A stretch of 64,000 nt of DNA, from contig DCRZ01000002.1 of assembly GCA_002325375.1 (NCBI GenBank), forward strand, positions 62,001 to 126,000. The letters run 5' to 3'. The notes under the pieces were generated by a model that saw only the letters and a program-made list of their open reading frames with translations, did no database searches and had not been told where the DNA came from. Position 1 is the first letter of the stretch, and each line of letters begins with the position of its first letter. Positions 42,005 to 50,538 of the stretch are shown here, piece after piece. The position numbers and the translations under genes were made by a program. The DNA is from Rhodospirillaceae bacterium UBA1479. GTDB taxonomy: Bacteria; Pseudomonadota; Alphaproteobacteria; Rhodospirillales; Casp-alpha2.

Positions 42005-42841
42005 TCAGTCCAGTTCCCGGACGACCCGGAAACTCAGCCAGTAGCTTTTCACGGCGGCCGCGTTCTTGGCCCGCGACGAGGAGCGCGACTGGCGCGAGAA
42101 ATAATACCAGGACCCGCCGCGGATGACCCGGATGGCGCAGTCCCCTTCGGTCCGGGCCGAGCCGTCGCGCGGCGCCCCCTTGTAATGGGGGATCCAGCAG
42201 TCCGAGACCCATTCATAGGCGTTGCCGTGCATGTCATAGAGCCCGAAGGGATTTGGCTTGTACTGGCCGACCGGGGCGTTGCGGTGGCCGGGCACGGCGC
42301 CGGTGCATTGGCGGCAGTTGATCATGCCGTCATCCGGGTTGTCGCCGAACCAATAAGCCGTGGTCGACCCGGCCCGGGCGCCGTATTCCCATTCGGCTTC
42401 CGTCGGCAGGCGGTATGTGTGCCCGGTCTTCTGCGACAGCCACTTGGCGTAGCCCTCGGCCATGTAGAAATCGATGTTCATGATCGGCTGGCGGCCGCGC
42501 CCCCAGTTGTGGTCGTGGGGGTTGTGCGTGCAGCCCTTCTCGATCAGGCAGGCTTCCCAATTGTCGAAGGTGATTTCGAACCGGCTCATGGCGAAGGGCT
42601 TCTTGATGAACACGGGATGCTTGGGCTGTTCCGCCGGCAGCAGGTCGCTGCCCATGATGAACGCCCCCTTGGGCAGGACGACCATTTCCGGGCAGGCGTC
42701 GCAGTCCTTGAACACCTTGGGGGCGGCGGGCGCCGGTTTCGCCGCCGGCTTGGCGGCCGGGGTCTGAGCCTGGGCCGGGGCGGCAAACAGGGCCAACAGG
42801 AGGGCCGCGATGCGCAGGATGGGAAGGGAACGGAAGATCAT
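42005..42841 (-). CDS. FGE/SUMF1-fold protein, exported, catalytic cysteines absent
   Basis: A 278-residue protein with a signal peptide (cleavage near APAQAQ), an Ala/Pro linker and a formylglycine-generating-enzyme fold (about 45-275). Typical blocks are CPEMVVLPKGAFIMGSD, YRLPTEAEWEYGARAG, FGLYDMHGNAYEWVSDC and IRVIRGGSW. The C-terminal stretch that carries the two catalytic cysteines in true FGE reads GSWYYFSRQSRSSSRAKN with no cysteine, so the sulfatase-activating chemistry is unlikely. Its periplasmic function is unknown. It is convergent with phaR and divergent from zntB. Confidence 0.88.
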   Translation of the reverse strand: MIFRSLPILRIAALLLALFAAPAQAQTPAAKPAAKPAPAAPKVFKDCDACPEMVVLPKGAFIMGSDLLPAEQPKHPVFIKKPFAMSRFEITFDNWEACLIEKGCTHNPHDHNWGRGRQPIMNIDFYMAEGYAKWLSQKTGHTYRLPTEAEWEYGARAGSTTAYWFGDNPDDGMINCRQCTGAVPGHRNAPVGQYKPNPFGLYDMHGNAYEWVSDCWIPHYKGAPRDGSARTEGDCAIRVIRGGSWYYFSRQSRSSSRAKNAAAVKSYWLSFRVVRELD

Positions 42842-42893
42842 GACGTGTTGATTCGCCCAAAATGGAATGCGGTTCTGATAGGATAATCATATA

Positions 42894-42931
42894 CGACCGT
42901 GCGGTCGATGGCGGCAGGAGATATCCTGCCG
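42894..42931. promoter_or_regulatory. two adjacent inverted repeats upstream of zntB
   Basis: CGACCG-TG-CGGTCG (42894-42907) is followed four bases later by CGGCAGGA-GATA-TCCTGCCG (42912-42931), both with perfect arms. They occupy the 119-base gap between the FGE-like gene and zntB. They could be operators for zntB or mRNA structures in its leader. Confidence 0.45.
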
Positions 42932-42960
42932 TGGCTGCGAAACGATGAGGTCTTGAGGGC

Positions 42961-43944
42961 ATGACGGCTGCGAGCGACGAAGGATTTGTGTTCACCGGGG
43001 TGCTGGACGGCCAAGGCGGGGCGCGCCTGCTTGAGGTCGATCAGTTGGCCGTGCAGCAGGAGAAGGGCCGGGTCGAATGGGTCCATCTGGACATCACCAA
43101 GGAACCCGCCCGCCAGTGGCTGCACGACCAGCCGGACCTGCCGGAACTTGCGGTCGAGGGTCTGCTCGCGCCGGATACGGAGCCGCGCTACGCCGAACTG
43201 GACGACGGCATCCTGCTGATCCTGCGCGAGGTCAACACCCACGAAAACGCCGACCCTCAGGACATGATCTCGCTGCGCCTGTGGATCGGGCCGGCGCGCA
43301 TCATTTCCGCCCGCCTGCGCCATCTCGCCGCGATCGAGGACATCAAGGTCGCGCTGGCCAAGAAATCGGGGCCGGGGTCCGTGTCCGAATTTCTCTGCGC
43401 CGTCGGCCACAACATGGCCAAGGAGAAGGCCCAGATCATCGCCGGCGTGGTCGAGGACCTGGACGAGATCGACGAGGACCTGGCCCAGGCCGACGATACC
43501 AAGACCCTGCGTCCGCGCATCGCTGCGCTGCGCCGCCGGGCGATCCATCTGCACCGCTTCTTCAAGCCGCAGCGCGCGGCCTTCGCCGACATTGCCGAAC
43601 GGCGCCCGACCTGGATCGGCGAATCGGCGGTCGATGAGTTGGCCGAACTGTCGGCGGAATTCGGGCGCCTTGCCGCCGACATCGAAGCCATCCTGGGCCG
43701 TGCCCAAGTCACTCAGGACGAATTGCGCTCGCTGGAAAACCAGCGGGCGACAGACATCACCACGACGCTGACCGTGGTCGCGGCAATCTTTCTGCCGCTG
43801 GGCTTCGTCACGGGGCTTCTCGGCATCAATGTGGGCGGTATACCGCTTGCGGAATCGAAGGCCGGGTTCTGGGTGACCAGCGGTGCGCTGCTGGCCCTCG
43901 GTATCGCCCTCTGGCTTTATTTCCGCAACCGCCGCTATCTCTGA
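42961..43944 (+). CDS. zntB: zinc transporter ZntB (CorA superfamily)
   Basis: A 327-residue protein: a long cytoplasmic N-terminal alpha/beta and coiled-coil domain (about 1-265), two C-terminal membrane helices and the selectivity motif GIN in the loop GLLGINVGGIPL. The ZntB-type loop following GIN (VGGIPLAESKAGFW) distinguishes it from magnesium-transporting CorA. It moves Zn2+ across the inner membrane. It converges with queG, with the stop regions overlapping by 10 bases. Confidence 0.93.
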   Translation: MTAASDEGFVFTGVLDGQGGARLLEVDQLAVQQEKGRVEWVHLDITKEPARQWLHDQPDLPELAVEGLLAPDTEPRYAELDDGILLILREVNTHENADPQDMISLRLWIGPARIISARLRHLAAIEDIKVALAKKSGPGSVSEFLCAVGHNMAKEKAQIIAGVVEDLDEIDEDLAQADDTKTLRPRIAALRRRAIHLHRFFKPQRAAFADIAERRPTWIGESAVDELAELSAEFGRLAADIEAILGRAQVTQDELRSLENQRATDITTTLTVVAAIFLPLGFVTGLLGINVGGIPLAESKAGFWVTSGALLALGIALWLYFRNRRYL

Positions 43945-45020
43945 GCCTTGGCGGCGTTCAGCCGTTCATAGGCCCAGCGCGCGGCCCCGGCAACCAGGTC
44001 TGATGCATCGGCGGACAGGTCGGCCGCCACCGGAACCAGTGTCGGGTCGCCCGAATTTCCCACCGCGATCATCACGTTGCGCAGAAACCGGTCGCGCCCC
44101 GTGCGCTTGACCGGCGAGCCTGTGAACATCTCGCGGAATGCCGCGTCGTCGAGCCGCGCCAGGTCGGCGAGGCGCGGTCCGTCCAGCCCCGGGCGGGGGG
44201 CGAAGGCCGGCTCGTCCGTCGGATGCGCGAACTTGTTCCACGGACAGGCCGCCAGACAGTCGTCGCAGCCGTAGACATGGTTGCCCATGCGGGCCATCAG
44301 GTCGGGCGCGATGGCGTCCTTGTGTTCGATGGTCAGGTAGCTGATGCAGCGCGTCGCATCCAGCCGGTAGGGGGCGGGAAAGGCGTCCGTCGGGCAGGCC
44401 CGCAGGCAGGCGTCGCAGGACCCGCAATGGTCGGCCTCGGGCCGGTCGGACGGCAATTCCAGCGTGGTCAAAATCTCGCCCAGAAACAACCAGGACCCGT
44501 GAGTCCGCGACACCAGGTTGGTATGCTTGCCCTGCCAGCCGATCCCGGCGCGCTGGGCCAACGGCTTTTCCATCAGCGGCGCGGTGTCGACGAAAACACG
44601 CACGTCGGGCGGGGTGTCCCGGCCCTGGGCGGCTTCGGCCTGAAGCCAGCGCGCCAGCTGCTTCAGGCGCTTCTTGATGACGTCGTGATAATCCTTGCCC
44701 TGGGCATAGACGCTGACCGCTCCCTTGTCCGGCTGCCCGGGAATGTTCATTGGATCGCCCGGGGGGCCGTAGTTGCGGGCCAGCACGATGGCCGTGCGGG
44801 CCCCCGGCACCATGGCTTCCGGGTCGCCGCGCACCGCACCCCGGGGGCCGTCGGCCATCCAGGCCATGTCGCCGTGATGCCCGGCTTTCAGGAACGCCTC
44901 CAACGCCTGCCGGTCGCGGGGGGCGGCGCGGGTATCCGTGACCCCGACGGCATCGAAGCCGAGGGCCTTGGCCGCGTCGATCAGGCGGCGTTTCAGAAGG
45001 TCTGGTGCAGTCGGGCTCAT
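43935..45020 (-). CDS. queG: epoxyqueuosine reductase
   Basis: A 361-residue cobalamin- and iron-sulfur-dependent enzyme for the last step of queuosine formation in tRNA. The C-terminal half has two [4Fe-4S] motifs: CGSCDACLRACPTDAF and CDDCLAACPWNKF. The QueG-specific block AGIGWQGKHTNLVSRTHGSW lies before them, and a HEAT-like repeat is at the end. The start MSPTAPDLLKRR was chosen as the family beginning. It is divergent from queC with a 76-base gap. It requires B12, as does nrdJ in this window. Confidence 0.94.
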   Translation of the reverse strand: MSPTAPDLLKRRLIDAAKALGFDAVGVTDTRAAPRDRQALEAFLKAGHHGDMAWMADGPRGAVRGDPEAMVPGARTAIVLARNYGPPGDPMNIPGQPDKGAVSVYAQGKDYHDVIKKRLKQLARWLQAEAAQGRDTPPDVRVFVDTAPLMEKPLAQRAGIGWQGKHTNLVSRTHGSWLFLGEILTTLELPSDRPEADHCGSCDACLRACPTDAFPAPYRLDATRCISYLTIEHKDAIAPDLMARMGNHVYGCDDCLAACPWNKFAHPTDEPAFAPRPGLDGPRLADLARLDDAAFREMFTGSPVKRTGRDRFLRNVMIAVGNSGDPTLVPVAADLSADASDLVAGAARWAYERLNAAKAQR

Positions 45021-45096
45021 CCGGTTCTCGTGCGCTTCGCGGCAATGTGCTAGGCAGGGGCACATTACCACACAGACATACCTGGAGAATGACCAC

Positions 45097-45828
45097 GTGG
45101 TGAACGGTGAAACAGCCGTGGTTCTGTTGTCGGGCGGGCTCGATTCCACGACCGTCCTCGCCATCGCGCGGGACAAGGGCTACCGCCTACTGGCCCTGTC
45201 GTTCCGTTACGGGCAGCGCCATTCCGTTGAATTGGACGTCGCCGCGCGCATCGCCCGGCAGATGGGCGTGGCGCGCCACGCCGTGGCCGACATCGACCTG
45301 ACCGTCTATGGGGGTTCGGCCCTGACCGCCGACATCGACGTGCCCAAGGACCGCGACGCCGACGCCATGGCCGACGGGATCCCGGTCACCTACGTGCCGG
45401 CGCGCAACACCATCTTTCTGGCCCATGCCCTGGCGCTGGCGGAAACGGGCGGGGCGCGAAACATCTTCATCGGCGTCAACGCGCTTGATTATTCCGGTTA
45501 TCCCGACTGTCGCCCGGCCTTCATCAAGGCGTTCCAGCGCCTGGCCAATCTGGCCACCAAGGAAGGGGTCGAGGCCATGGCCCGCGGCACGGACGGCCCG
45601 TTCCATGTGCAGGCGCCGCTGATGGACATGACCAAGGCGGAAATCATCCGACACGGTATGGCGTTGGGTGTCGACTACGCCCAGACGTGGAGCTGCTACG
45701 ACCCGCATCCGGGGGCCGGCGGCGCGGCGGATGCGCCGGTTCATTGCGGACGCTGCGATTCCTGCCAGCTGCGCAAGAAGGGGTTTGCCGAGGCTGGGGT
45801 CGATGACCCCACGGCCTATGCCGTCTAG
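45097..45828 (+). CDS. queC: 7-cyano-7-deazaguanine (preQ0) synthase
   Basis: A 243-residue ATP-dependent enzyme that converts 7-carboxy-7-deazaguanine to preQ0. The PP-loop is VVLLSGGLDSTTVLA at the N-terminus. The zinc site near the C-terminus is SCYDP ... HCGRCDSCQLRKKGF. The start is GTG 45097 or 45100 after GGAGA. QueG lies divergently upstream and queE follows 272 bases downstream, so the queuosine pathway is clustered. Confidence 0.95.
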   Translation: MVNGETAVVLLSGGLDSTTVLAIARDKGYRLLALSFRYGQRHSVELDVAARIARQMGVARHAVADIDLTVYGGSALTADIDVPKDRDADAMADGIPVTYVPARNTIFLAHALALAETGGARNIFIGVNALDYSGYPDCRPAFIKAFQRLANLATKEGVEAMARGTDGPFHVQAPLMDMTKAEIIRHGMALGVDYAQTWSCYDPHPGAGGAADAPVHCGRCDSCQLRKKGFAEAGVDDPTAYAV

Positions 45829-45938
45829 GGCTGCGCGCCACCGGCGGAGAAGGCAAGCATCAGGCCCAACAGGGCGCCGATGCCGAGCAGCACCACGTTC
45901 AGCGCCTTGCGCAGGGTAGATGGCTTGAGGAGGGGCAT
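45825..45938 (-). CDS. small single-helix membrane protein, 37 aa
   Basis: A 37-codon gene in the queC-queE gap, too short for ordinary gene callers. It translates to a basic start (MPLLKPSTLRKALN) followed by one hydrophobic helix (VVLLGIGALLGLMLAFSAGG). A GGAGG ribosome site lies 6 bases before the ATG. Its end overlaps the queC stop by three to four bases on the opposite strand. Without a homology search it remains a prediction; no function is proposed. Confidence 0.5.
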   Translation of the reverse strand: MPLLKPSTLRKALNVVLLGIGALLGLMLAFSAGGAQP

Positions 45939-46100
45939 GGTCGCCTCCGAAACTCAAACGGGACAAATCATATTTTTCTAAATTACATATGGGTATGGCC
46001 ACGGTCCGTGACCAGGGTCACAAAATTTGGAGTTTTCGCGCCGGAGGGCGTATAGCAACGCGGCCCGGCACGGTGCCGGGGCAGCAGCCGGGAACGGGCG

Positions 46101-46730
46101 ATGGCCTATAGCGTCAAGGAAATCTATTTCACGTTGCAGGGCGAGGGTGCGCAGACCGGCCGCCCGGCCGTGTTCCTGCGCTTCGCCGGCTGCAACCTGT
46201 GGTCCGGGCGGGAACAGGACCGCGCGACCGCGCAATGCCGGTTCTGCGATACGGATTTCATCGGCACGGACGGGCCCAGCGGCGGATCGTTCAAGGACGC
46301 CAATGCCCTGGCGGCGGCGGCGGCGGAAAGTTGGCCGGGCGGAGGCGCGCCCCTGGTGGTCTGCACGGGCGGCGAGCCCCTGTTACAGCTGGACGAACCG
46401 CTGATTGATGCCTTGCACGATGTGGGGTTCCGCGTTGCGGTGGAAACCAACGGCACGCTCAATGCCCCTGACGGACTTGATTGGATTTGCGTCAGCCCCA
46501 AGGCCGGAACCGAGGTCGTGCAGCGCCGGGGCGATGAATTGAAACTGGTGTTTCCCCAGGCCGGGGCCGAGCCTGACCGCTTTGAAGACTGGGATTTCGC
46601 CAACTTCCTGCTGCAGCCCATGGACGGCCCGGACCGCGCCGCCAATACAGTCGCGGCCGTGGCATATTGTCTGGCCCATCCCAAATGGCGGCTGTCGCTG
46701 CAGACCCACAAGATGCTGGGGATTCCCTGA
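46101..46730 (+). CDS. queE: 7-carboxy-7-deazaguanine synthase
   Basis: A 209-residue radical SAM enzyme of the queuosine pathway. The iron-sulfur motif is the QueE-type C-x14-C-x2-C (CNLWSG ... AQCRFCDTDF). Substrate and SAM contacts follow as TGGEPLLQ and VETNGTLN; the end KWRLSLQTHKMLGIP is typical of the family. It makes 7-carboxy-7-deazaguanine from 6-carboxytetrahydropterin, the product of QueD. Confidence 0.95.
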   Translation: MAYSVKEIYFTLQGEGAQTGRPAVFLRFAGCNLWSGREQDRATAQCRFCDTDFIGTDGPSGGSFKDANALAAAAAESWPGGGAPLVVCTGGEPLLQLDEPLIDALHDVGFRVAVETNGTLNAPDGLDWICVSPKAGTEVVQRRGDELKLVFPQAGAEPDRFEDWDFANFLLQPMDGPDRAANTVAAVAYCLAHPKWRLSLQTHKMLGIP

Positions 46731-46798
46731 CCGTCTGATTTTTTCAACGTCCCGTACCTTGACCCGGCGGTGGACCGGAACCATCTACATGAAATCTT

Positions 46799-46834
46799 AC
46801 CAGAATAACCGTTCTGGTGACGGGCTTTCGCCCG
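46799..46834. repeat. two adjacent inverted repeats between queE and the oxidoreductase operon
   Basis: ACCAGAA-TAACCG-TTCTGGT (46799-46818) and CGGGC-TTTC-GCCCG (46821-46834) lie in the 165-base gap before the iron-sulfur oxidoreductase gene. No T-run follows, so they are operator or leader-structure candidates rather than terminators. Confidence 0.35.
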
Positions 46835-46895
46835 CCTAGGTGTCATCGGGGGCGCCGATAGGGAACGGTGACAAATCAAATAGGGAAGTCGAAAA

Positions 46896-47354
46896 ATGCC
46901 GAAACTGAACATCAACGGGGTCGACCATCAGGTCGATGCGCCCGATGACATGCCCCTGCTGTGGGCGATCCGCGACCTTGTCGGCCTGACCGGCACCAAA
47001 TTCGGTTGCGGTCAGGCGCTCTGTGGGGCCTGCACAGTTCATCTCGACGGGCAGCCGACCCGGTCGTGCCAGACCTTCGTCGGCGACCTTACGGGCGTCA
47101 AGATCACGACCATCGAAGGGATCGGCGGCAAGGTCGCCGAAACGGTTCGCCAGGTTTGGACGGACATGGACGTGCCGCAATGCGGCTACTGCCAGTCGGG
47201 CCAGGTCATGGCCGCCGTGGCGCTGTTGGCGGAAACGCCCAAGCCCACGGACGACGACATCGACGCGGCGATGGACGGCAACCTCTGCCGCTGCGCCACC
47301 TATCATCGCATCCGGGCCGGCATCCATGAAGCCGCCCGCCGGCTGGAGGCATAA
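46896..47354 (+). CDS. [2Fe-2S] subunit of a molybdenum hydroxylase (IorA-like)
   Basis: A 152-residue protein with the plant-ferredoxin cluster motif (GCGQALCGACTVHLDG) and the second cluster in the helical domain (CGYCQSGQVM ... NLCRCATYHRIR). It passes electrons from the molybdenum cofactor of the large subunit, whose gene starts 4 bases after it. IorA/IorB enzymes oxidise N-heteroaromatic compounds or aldehydes. No FAD subunit gene is adjacent, consistent with the two-subunit family. Confidence 0.93.
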   Translation: MPKLNINGVDHQVDAPDDMPLLWAIRDLVGLTGTKFGCGQALCGACTVHLDGQPTRSCQTFVGDLTGVKITTIEGIGGKVAETVRQVWTDMDVPQCGYCQSGQVMAAVALLAETPKPTDDDIDAAMDGNLCRCATYHRIRAGIHEAARRLEA

Positions 47355-47357
47355 ACC

Positions 47358-49565
47358 ATGCTGCCCAAGATCATTGACCACCTTGCCCCGGCCGCTTCGG
47401 TGAAAACCAGCCGCCGCGCCTTCCTGGTGGCCTCGGCCGCCGCCGCGGGGGCCTTCGTCATCGGCTTCGGCGCGGCACCCGCGCGGGCCGCCACGGGTGC
47501 GGCCGTGTCCGCCGCGCCGGCCCCCTTCGATGCCTACCTGAAGATCGCAGCCGACGGCAAGGTCACCATCCTGTCGTCCCAATTCGACATGGGGCAGGGC
47601 GCCTATCACGGGCTCGCCACCCTGGTGAACGAGGAACTGGGGGCGGCCTGGGACCAGATCACCGTCGAGGGCGCGACCGGCGACCTCAGTCTCTATGGCA
47701 ACATCGTCTGGGGCGGGGCTGTGCAGGGCACCGGGGGCTCGTCCTCCATCACCACCTCGTTCGACCGCTACCGCAAGGCCGGGGCCGCCGCGCGCATGAT
47801 GTTGGTCGAGGCTGCCGCCAAGGACTGGGGCGTGCCCACCGCCGAGATTTCGGTCAAGGACGGCCGCCTGTCCCACGGGTCCGGAAAGTCGGCCGGGTTC
47901 GGCGACATGGCGGCCAAGGCCACCCTGCTGCCGGTGCCCAAGGATGTCCCCCTGAAGAGCCGCCAGGACTGGACCCTGATCGGCAACGGCGACCTGCGCC
48001 GCTACGACAGCAAAGCCAAGACCGACGGCAGCCATCCCTTCACCATCGACGTGGCGTTGCCGGGCATGCTGACCGCCGTGATGATCCATCCGCCCAAGTT
48101 CGGCGCCGTGGTGAAATCGTTTGATGCCACCAAGGCCAAGGCCATGAAGGGCGTGGTCGATGTGGTGGCGACGCCGCGCGGCGTTGCCGTGGTCGGCGAA
48201 CACATGTGGGCGGCGCTGGCCGCCCGCGACGCGGTCGCCGTGACCTGGGACGAAGCCAAGGCCGAAACCCGGGGCTCGGCCGCGATCCTGGCTGAGTATG
48301 AGAAACGCGCCCAGGATAAGCCGCAGGCCACCGCCCGCAGCGATGGTGACGCGACCAAGGCATTGGCGGGAGCGGCAAAGACGGTTGAGGCCACTTTCCG
48401 CTTTCCCTATCTCGCCCATGCGGCGATGGAGCCGCTTAACGCCGTGGCGCGCATGAATGCGAACGGCACCCTGGAGCTTTGGGCGGGGCATCAACTGCCT
48501 GGCCTGTACCAGGGCATCGCGGCGGGCATTGCCGGAATCAAGCCGGAACAGGTCGTTCTGCACATCATGAAGACCGGTGGCGGGTTCGGCCGCCGGGGGA
48601 CGCCCGACGGCGACATCGTGGCCGAGGCCGTGATGGTCGCCAAGGCCATCGGCTACAAGGCCCCGGTCAAGGTGCAATGGACCCGCGAGAGCGACATGCG
48701 GGGCGGGCGCTACCGCCCGGCCTATGTCCATCGTTTGAAGGCCGGCATCGACGCCGCCGGCAAGCTGGTTGCCTGGGACCATCACATCGTCGGCCAGTCG
48801 ATCGTCGCCGGCACGCCGTTCCAGGGCCTGATCCAGAACGGCATTGATCAGACCTCGGTCGAGGGGGCATCGAACCTGCCTTATGCCGTGCCCAACCTGC
48901 GTGTCGGCCTGACCACGACGGAGGTCGGCGTGCCGCCCTTGTGGTGGCGGGCCGTCGGCTCGACCCATACGGCCTATGCGACCGAGGTTTTCCTCGACCA
49001 GGTCGCGGCGGCGGCGGGGGCCGATCCGTTGGCGTTCCGTTTGGCGATGTTGGCGCATCATCCGCGCCATGCGGCGGTCCTGAAACTGGCGGCGGAAAAG
49101 GCCGGTTGGGGCAAGCCCCTAGCCAAGGGCCGGTTCATGGGCCTGGCCGTGCACGAAAGCTTCCACACCTTCGTTGCCCATGTGGCCGAAGTCTCGATCG
49201 AGGACGGCGCGGTGAAGGTGCATCGGGCCGTCGCCGCGGTCGATTGCGGTACCGTCGTCAACCCGGACGTGGTCAAGGCGCAGATCGAAGGGGGCACCGG
49301 CTTCGGCTTGGGTGCCACCCTGGCCGAGGAACTGACCCTGGCTGCCGACGGCACGGTGGAGCAGGGCAACTACGACAGCTATACGCCGTTGCGCCTTTCG
49401 GCCATGCCCAAGGTCGAGGTTCACATCGTTGCGTCGGATGCGCCGCCGACCGGCGTGGGTGAGCCCGGCGTGCCGTCCATCGGCCCGGCCGTGGCCAACG
49501 CCGTCGGCCGCGCCACCGGAAAATGGATTACGACCCTGCCGCTTACCCGAGGCATGCCGTCGTAG
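47358..49565 (+). CDS. molybdopterin-binding subunit of a xanthine dehydrogenase-family oxidoreductase (IorB-like)
   Basis: A 735-residue catalytic subunit. The N-terminus carries a Tat-type signal (SRRAFLVASAAAAGAFVIGF), so the complex is exported or membrane-attached. Molybdenum cofactor contacts are TGGGFGRRG and QGAYHGLATLV-type blocks; the catalytic glutamate lies in VGEPGVPSIGPAVANAV near the end. The electron acceptor is probably a cytochrome elsewhere in the genome. The substrate is unknown. A strong terminator follows. Confidence 0.92.
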   Translation: MLPKIIDHLAPAASVKTSRRAFLVASAAAAGAFVIGFGAAPARAATGAAVSAAPAPFDAYLKIAADGKVTILSSQFDMGQGAYHGLATLVNEELGAAWDQITVEGATGDLSLYGNIVWGGAVQGTGGSSSITTSFDRYRKAGAAARMMLVEAAAKDWGVPTAEISVKDGRLSHGSGKSAGFGDMAAKATLLPVPKDVPLKSRQDWTLIGNGDLRRYDSKAKTDGSHPFTIDVALPGMLTAVMIHPPKFGAVVKSFDATKAKAMKGVVDVVATPRGVAVVGEHMWAALAARDAVAVTWDEAKAETRGSAAILAEYEKRAQDKPQATARSDGDATKALAGAAKTVEATFRFPYLAHAAMEPLNAVARMNANGTLELWAGHQLPGLYQGIAAGIAGIKPEQVVLHIMKTGGGFGRRGTPDGDIVAEAVMVAKAIGYKAPVKVQWTRESDMRGGRYRPAYVHRLKAGIDAAGKLVAWDHHIVGQSIVAGTPFQGLIQNGIDQTSVEGASNLPYAVPNLRVGLTTTEVGVPPLWWRAVGSTHTAYATEVFLDQVAAAAGADPLAFRLAMLAHHPRHAAVLKLAAEKAGWGKPLAKGRFMGLAVHESFHTFVAHVAEVSIEDGAVKVHRAVAAVDCGTVVNPDVVKAQIEGGTGFGLGATLAEELTLAADGTVEQGNYDSYTPLRLSAMPKVEVHIVASDAPPTGVGEPGVPSIGPAVANAVGRATGKWITTLPLTRGMPS

Positions 49566-49571
49566 GACCGG

Positions 49572-49604
49572 AGACCGCCCGCCCTTGGGCGGGCGGTCTT
49601 CTTC
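49572..49604 (+). terminator. intrinsic terminator of the oxidoreductase operon
   Basis: AGACCGCCCGCCC and GGGCGGGCGGTCT form a perfect stem of about 12-13 bp with a 2-4 base loop, followed by TTCTT. It lies 7 bases after the stop codon of the large subunit gene. Confidence 0.85.
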
Positions 49605-49625
49605 CGGCAGGTATTAAATGGAAAA

Positions 49626-49677
49626 CGTCAGGACGCGCACTTGATGCCCGCGTCCCGTCAGGACGCACACTTGATGC
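49626..49677. repeat. 22-bp tandem duplication at the end of the DksA-like gene
   Basis: CGTCAGGACGCGCACTTGAT and the following two bases (49626-49647) recur at 49656-49677 with one mismatch, period 30 bases. The right copy is the 3' end and stop of the DksA-like gene on the minus strand; the left copy repeats the same codons and stop in frame downstream of the real stop. Confidence 0.8.
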
Positions 49678-49975
49678 ATTGCGCCGCCTGGGGCACGGCT
49701 TCAAGCCGCGCCGGGGGAATGGCCTCGCCACAGGTGACGCAGTCGCCGTAGGTGCCGCCAGCGATCCGCTCAAGGGCGGTTTCGATCTGCGCGATTTCGG
49801 TCAGCGCCGCGTTGCCCAGGTCTTCCAGCACCTCGTCGCCTTCGTTCTCGGTGGCGCGTTCTTCGAAATCCTGGCTGTCCGGCTCACGCAGCGTCTGGTC
49901 GATGTCCGCGATCTCCTCTTTCAGCACCGCGAGACGCTTTTCCAGCACCGGTTTCATCTTTTCCCCAAGATTCAT
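49658..49975 (-). CDS. TraR/DksA-type zinc finger protein
   Basis: A 105-residue protein with an N-terminal coiled-coil (about 5-60, MKPVLEKRLAVLKEEIADID) and a C4 zinc finger (CVTCGEAIPPARLEAVPQAA then CIKC). The spacing between cysteine pairs fits the DksA/TraR family, which acts in the RNA polymerase secondary channel. It is shorter than DksA and lacks the DksA tip pattern D-x-x-D-x-A in an obvious form (DFEERATENEGDE is the closest). The start ATG at 49975 has AAAGGGA 6 bases upstream. It is divergent from the QueD pair. Confidence 0.87.
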   Translation of the reverse strand: MNLGEKMKPVLEKRLAVLKEEIADIDQTLREPDSQDFEERATENEGDEVLEDLGNAALTEIAQIETALERIAGGTYGDCVTCGEAIPPARLEAVPQAAQCIKCAS

Positions 49976-50169
49976 GGACATTCCCTTTCGGTTTGGACGC
50001 GGGTCATCGGCAGCGTCTGATCAGCAGAATAGTATAGTCGAAAACTTCGGCTTGCGCCGCCTTGAGCTAGGTCAATTATCTGGGGGCGAAACGGCGGCGG
50101 CGCAACCGGTAGCCGTTTTGCGGCCCTTCGGGCTTTTCTCGCCCCACGGAATGCTCTAGGAAACCGGCC

Positions 50170-50538
50170 ATGGAACGGTTCATGGATTTCACCTTCGTCG
50201 CGGCCCAGCGTCTGACCGGCGTGGGCGCCGATCACCCGGCAGCGGCCCTGCACGGCCATACCTTCAACGGTACCCTGCGGCTGCGCGGCACGCCTGATGC
50301 GGCGACGGACTGGGTGATCGACCCGGCGGACCTGAAGCGGGAAATCGACGCCGTGTTGGCCGATATCGATCACCAATACCTGAATGAACTGCCCGGTTTG
50401 GAAAACCCCTCGACGGAACGCCTCTGCGGCTACCTGCGTGACCGTCTGGCCCAGCGCTTGTCCGCCGCCGGCAGCGTCGCGGTCGAGCTTTGGGAAAATC
50501 CGGCCGTCGGCTGCATCACGGAAGGACACCCCGCATGA
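50170..50538 (+). CDS. QueD-like 6-pyruvoyl-tetrahydropterin synthase homologue, copy 1 (lost catalytic Cys)
   Basis: A 122-residue member of the PTPS/QueD family. Compared with QueD, the zinc histidine of the FxAAHRL block is Gln here (FVAAQRL), the catalytic cysteine before the HGH motif is Ala (AAALHGHTF), while HGH itself is kept. The downstream DHQYLNELPGLENPSTE block and the final Glu (LWENPAVGCITEG) are normal. Two of three zinc ligands remain. The gene overlaps copy 2 by 4 bases (ATGA). Its activity is uncertain. Confidence 0.85.
   Translation: MERFMDFTFVAAQRLTGVGADHPAAALHGHTFNGTLRLRGTPDAATDWVIDPADLKREIDAVLADIDHQYLNELPGLENPSTERLCGYLRDRLAQRLSAAGSVAVELWENPAVGCITEGHPA

Noticed and set aside
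46836..49070. A 744-codon open frame on the minus strand across the oxidoreductase genes
   Set aside because: It is a shadow of the high-GC genes iorA/iorB-like on the plus strand, with low-complexity His/Gly/Arg-rich translation and no family motifs.
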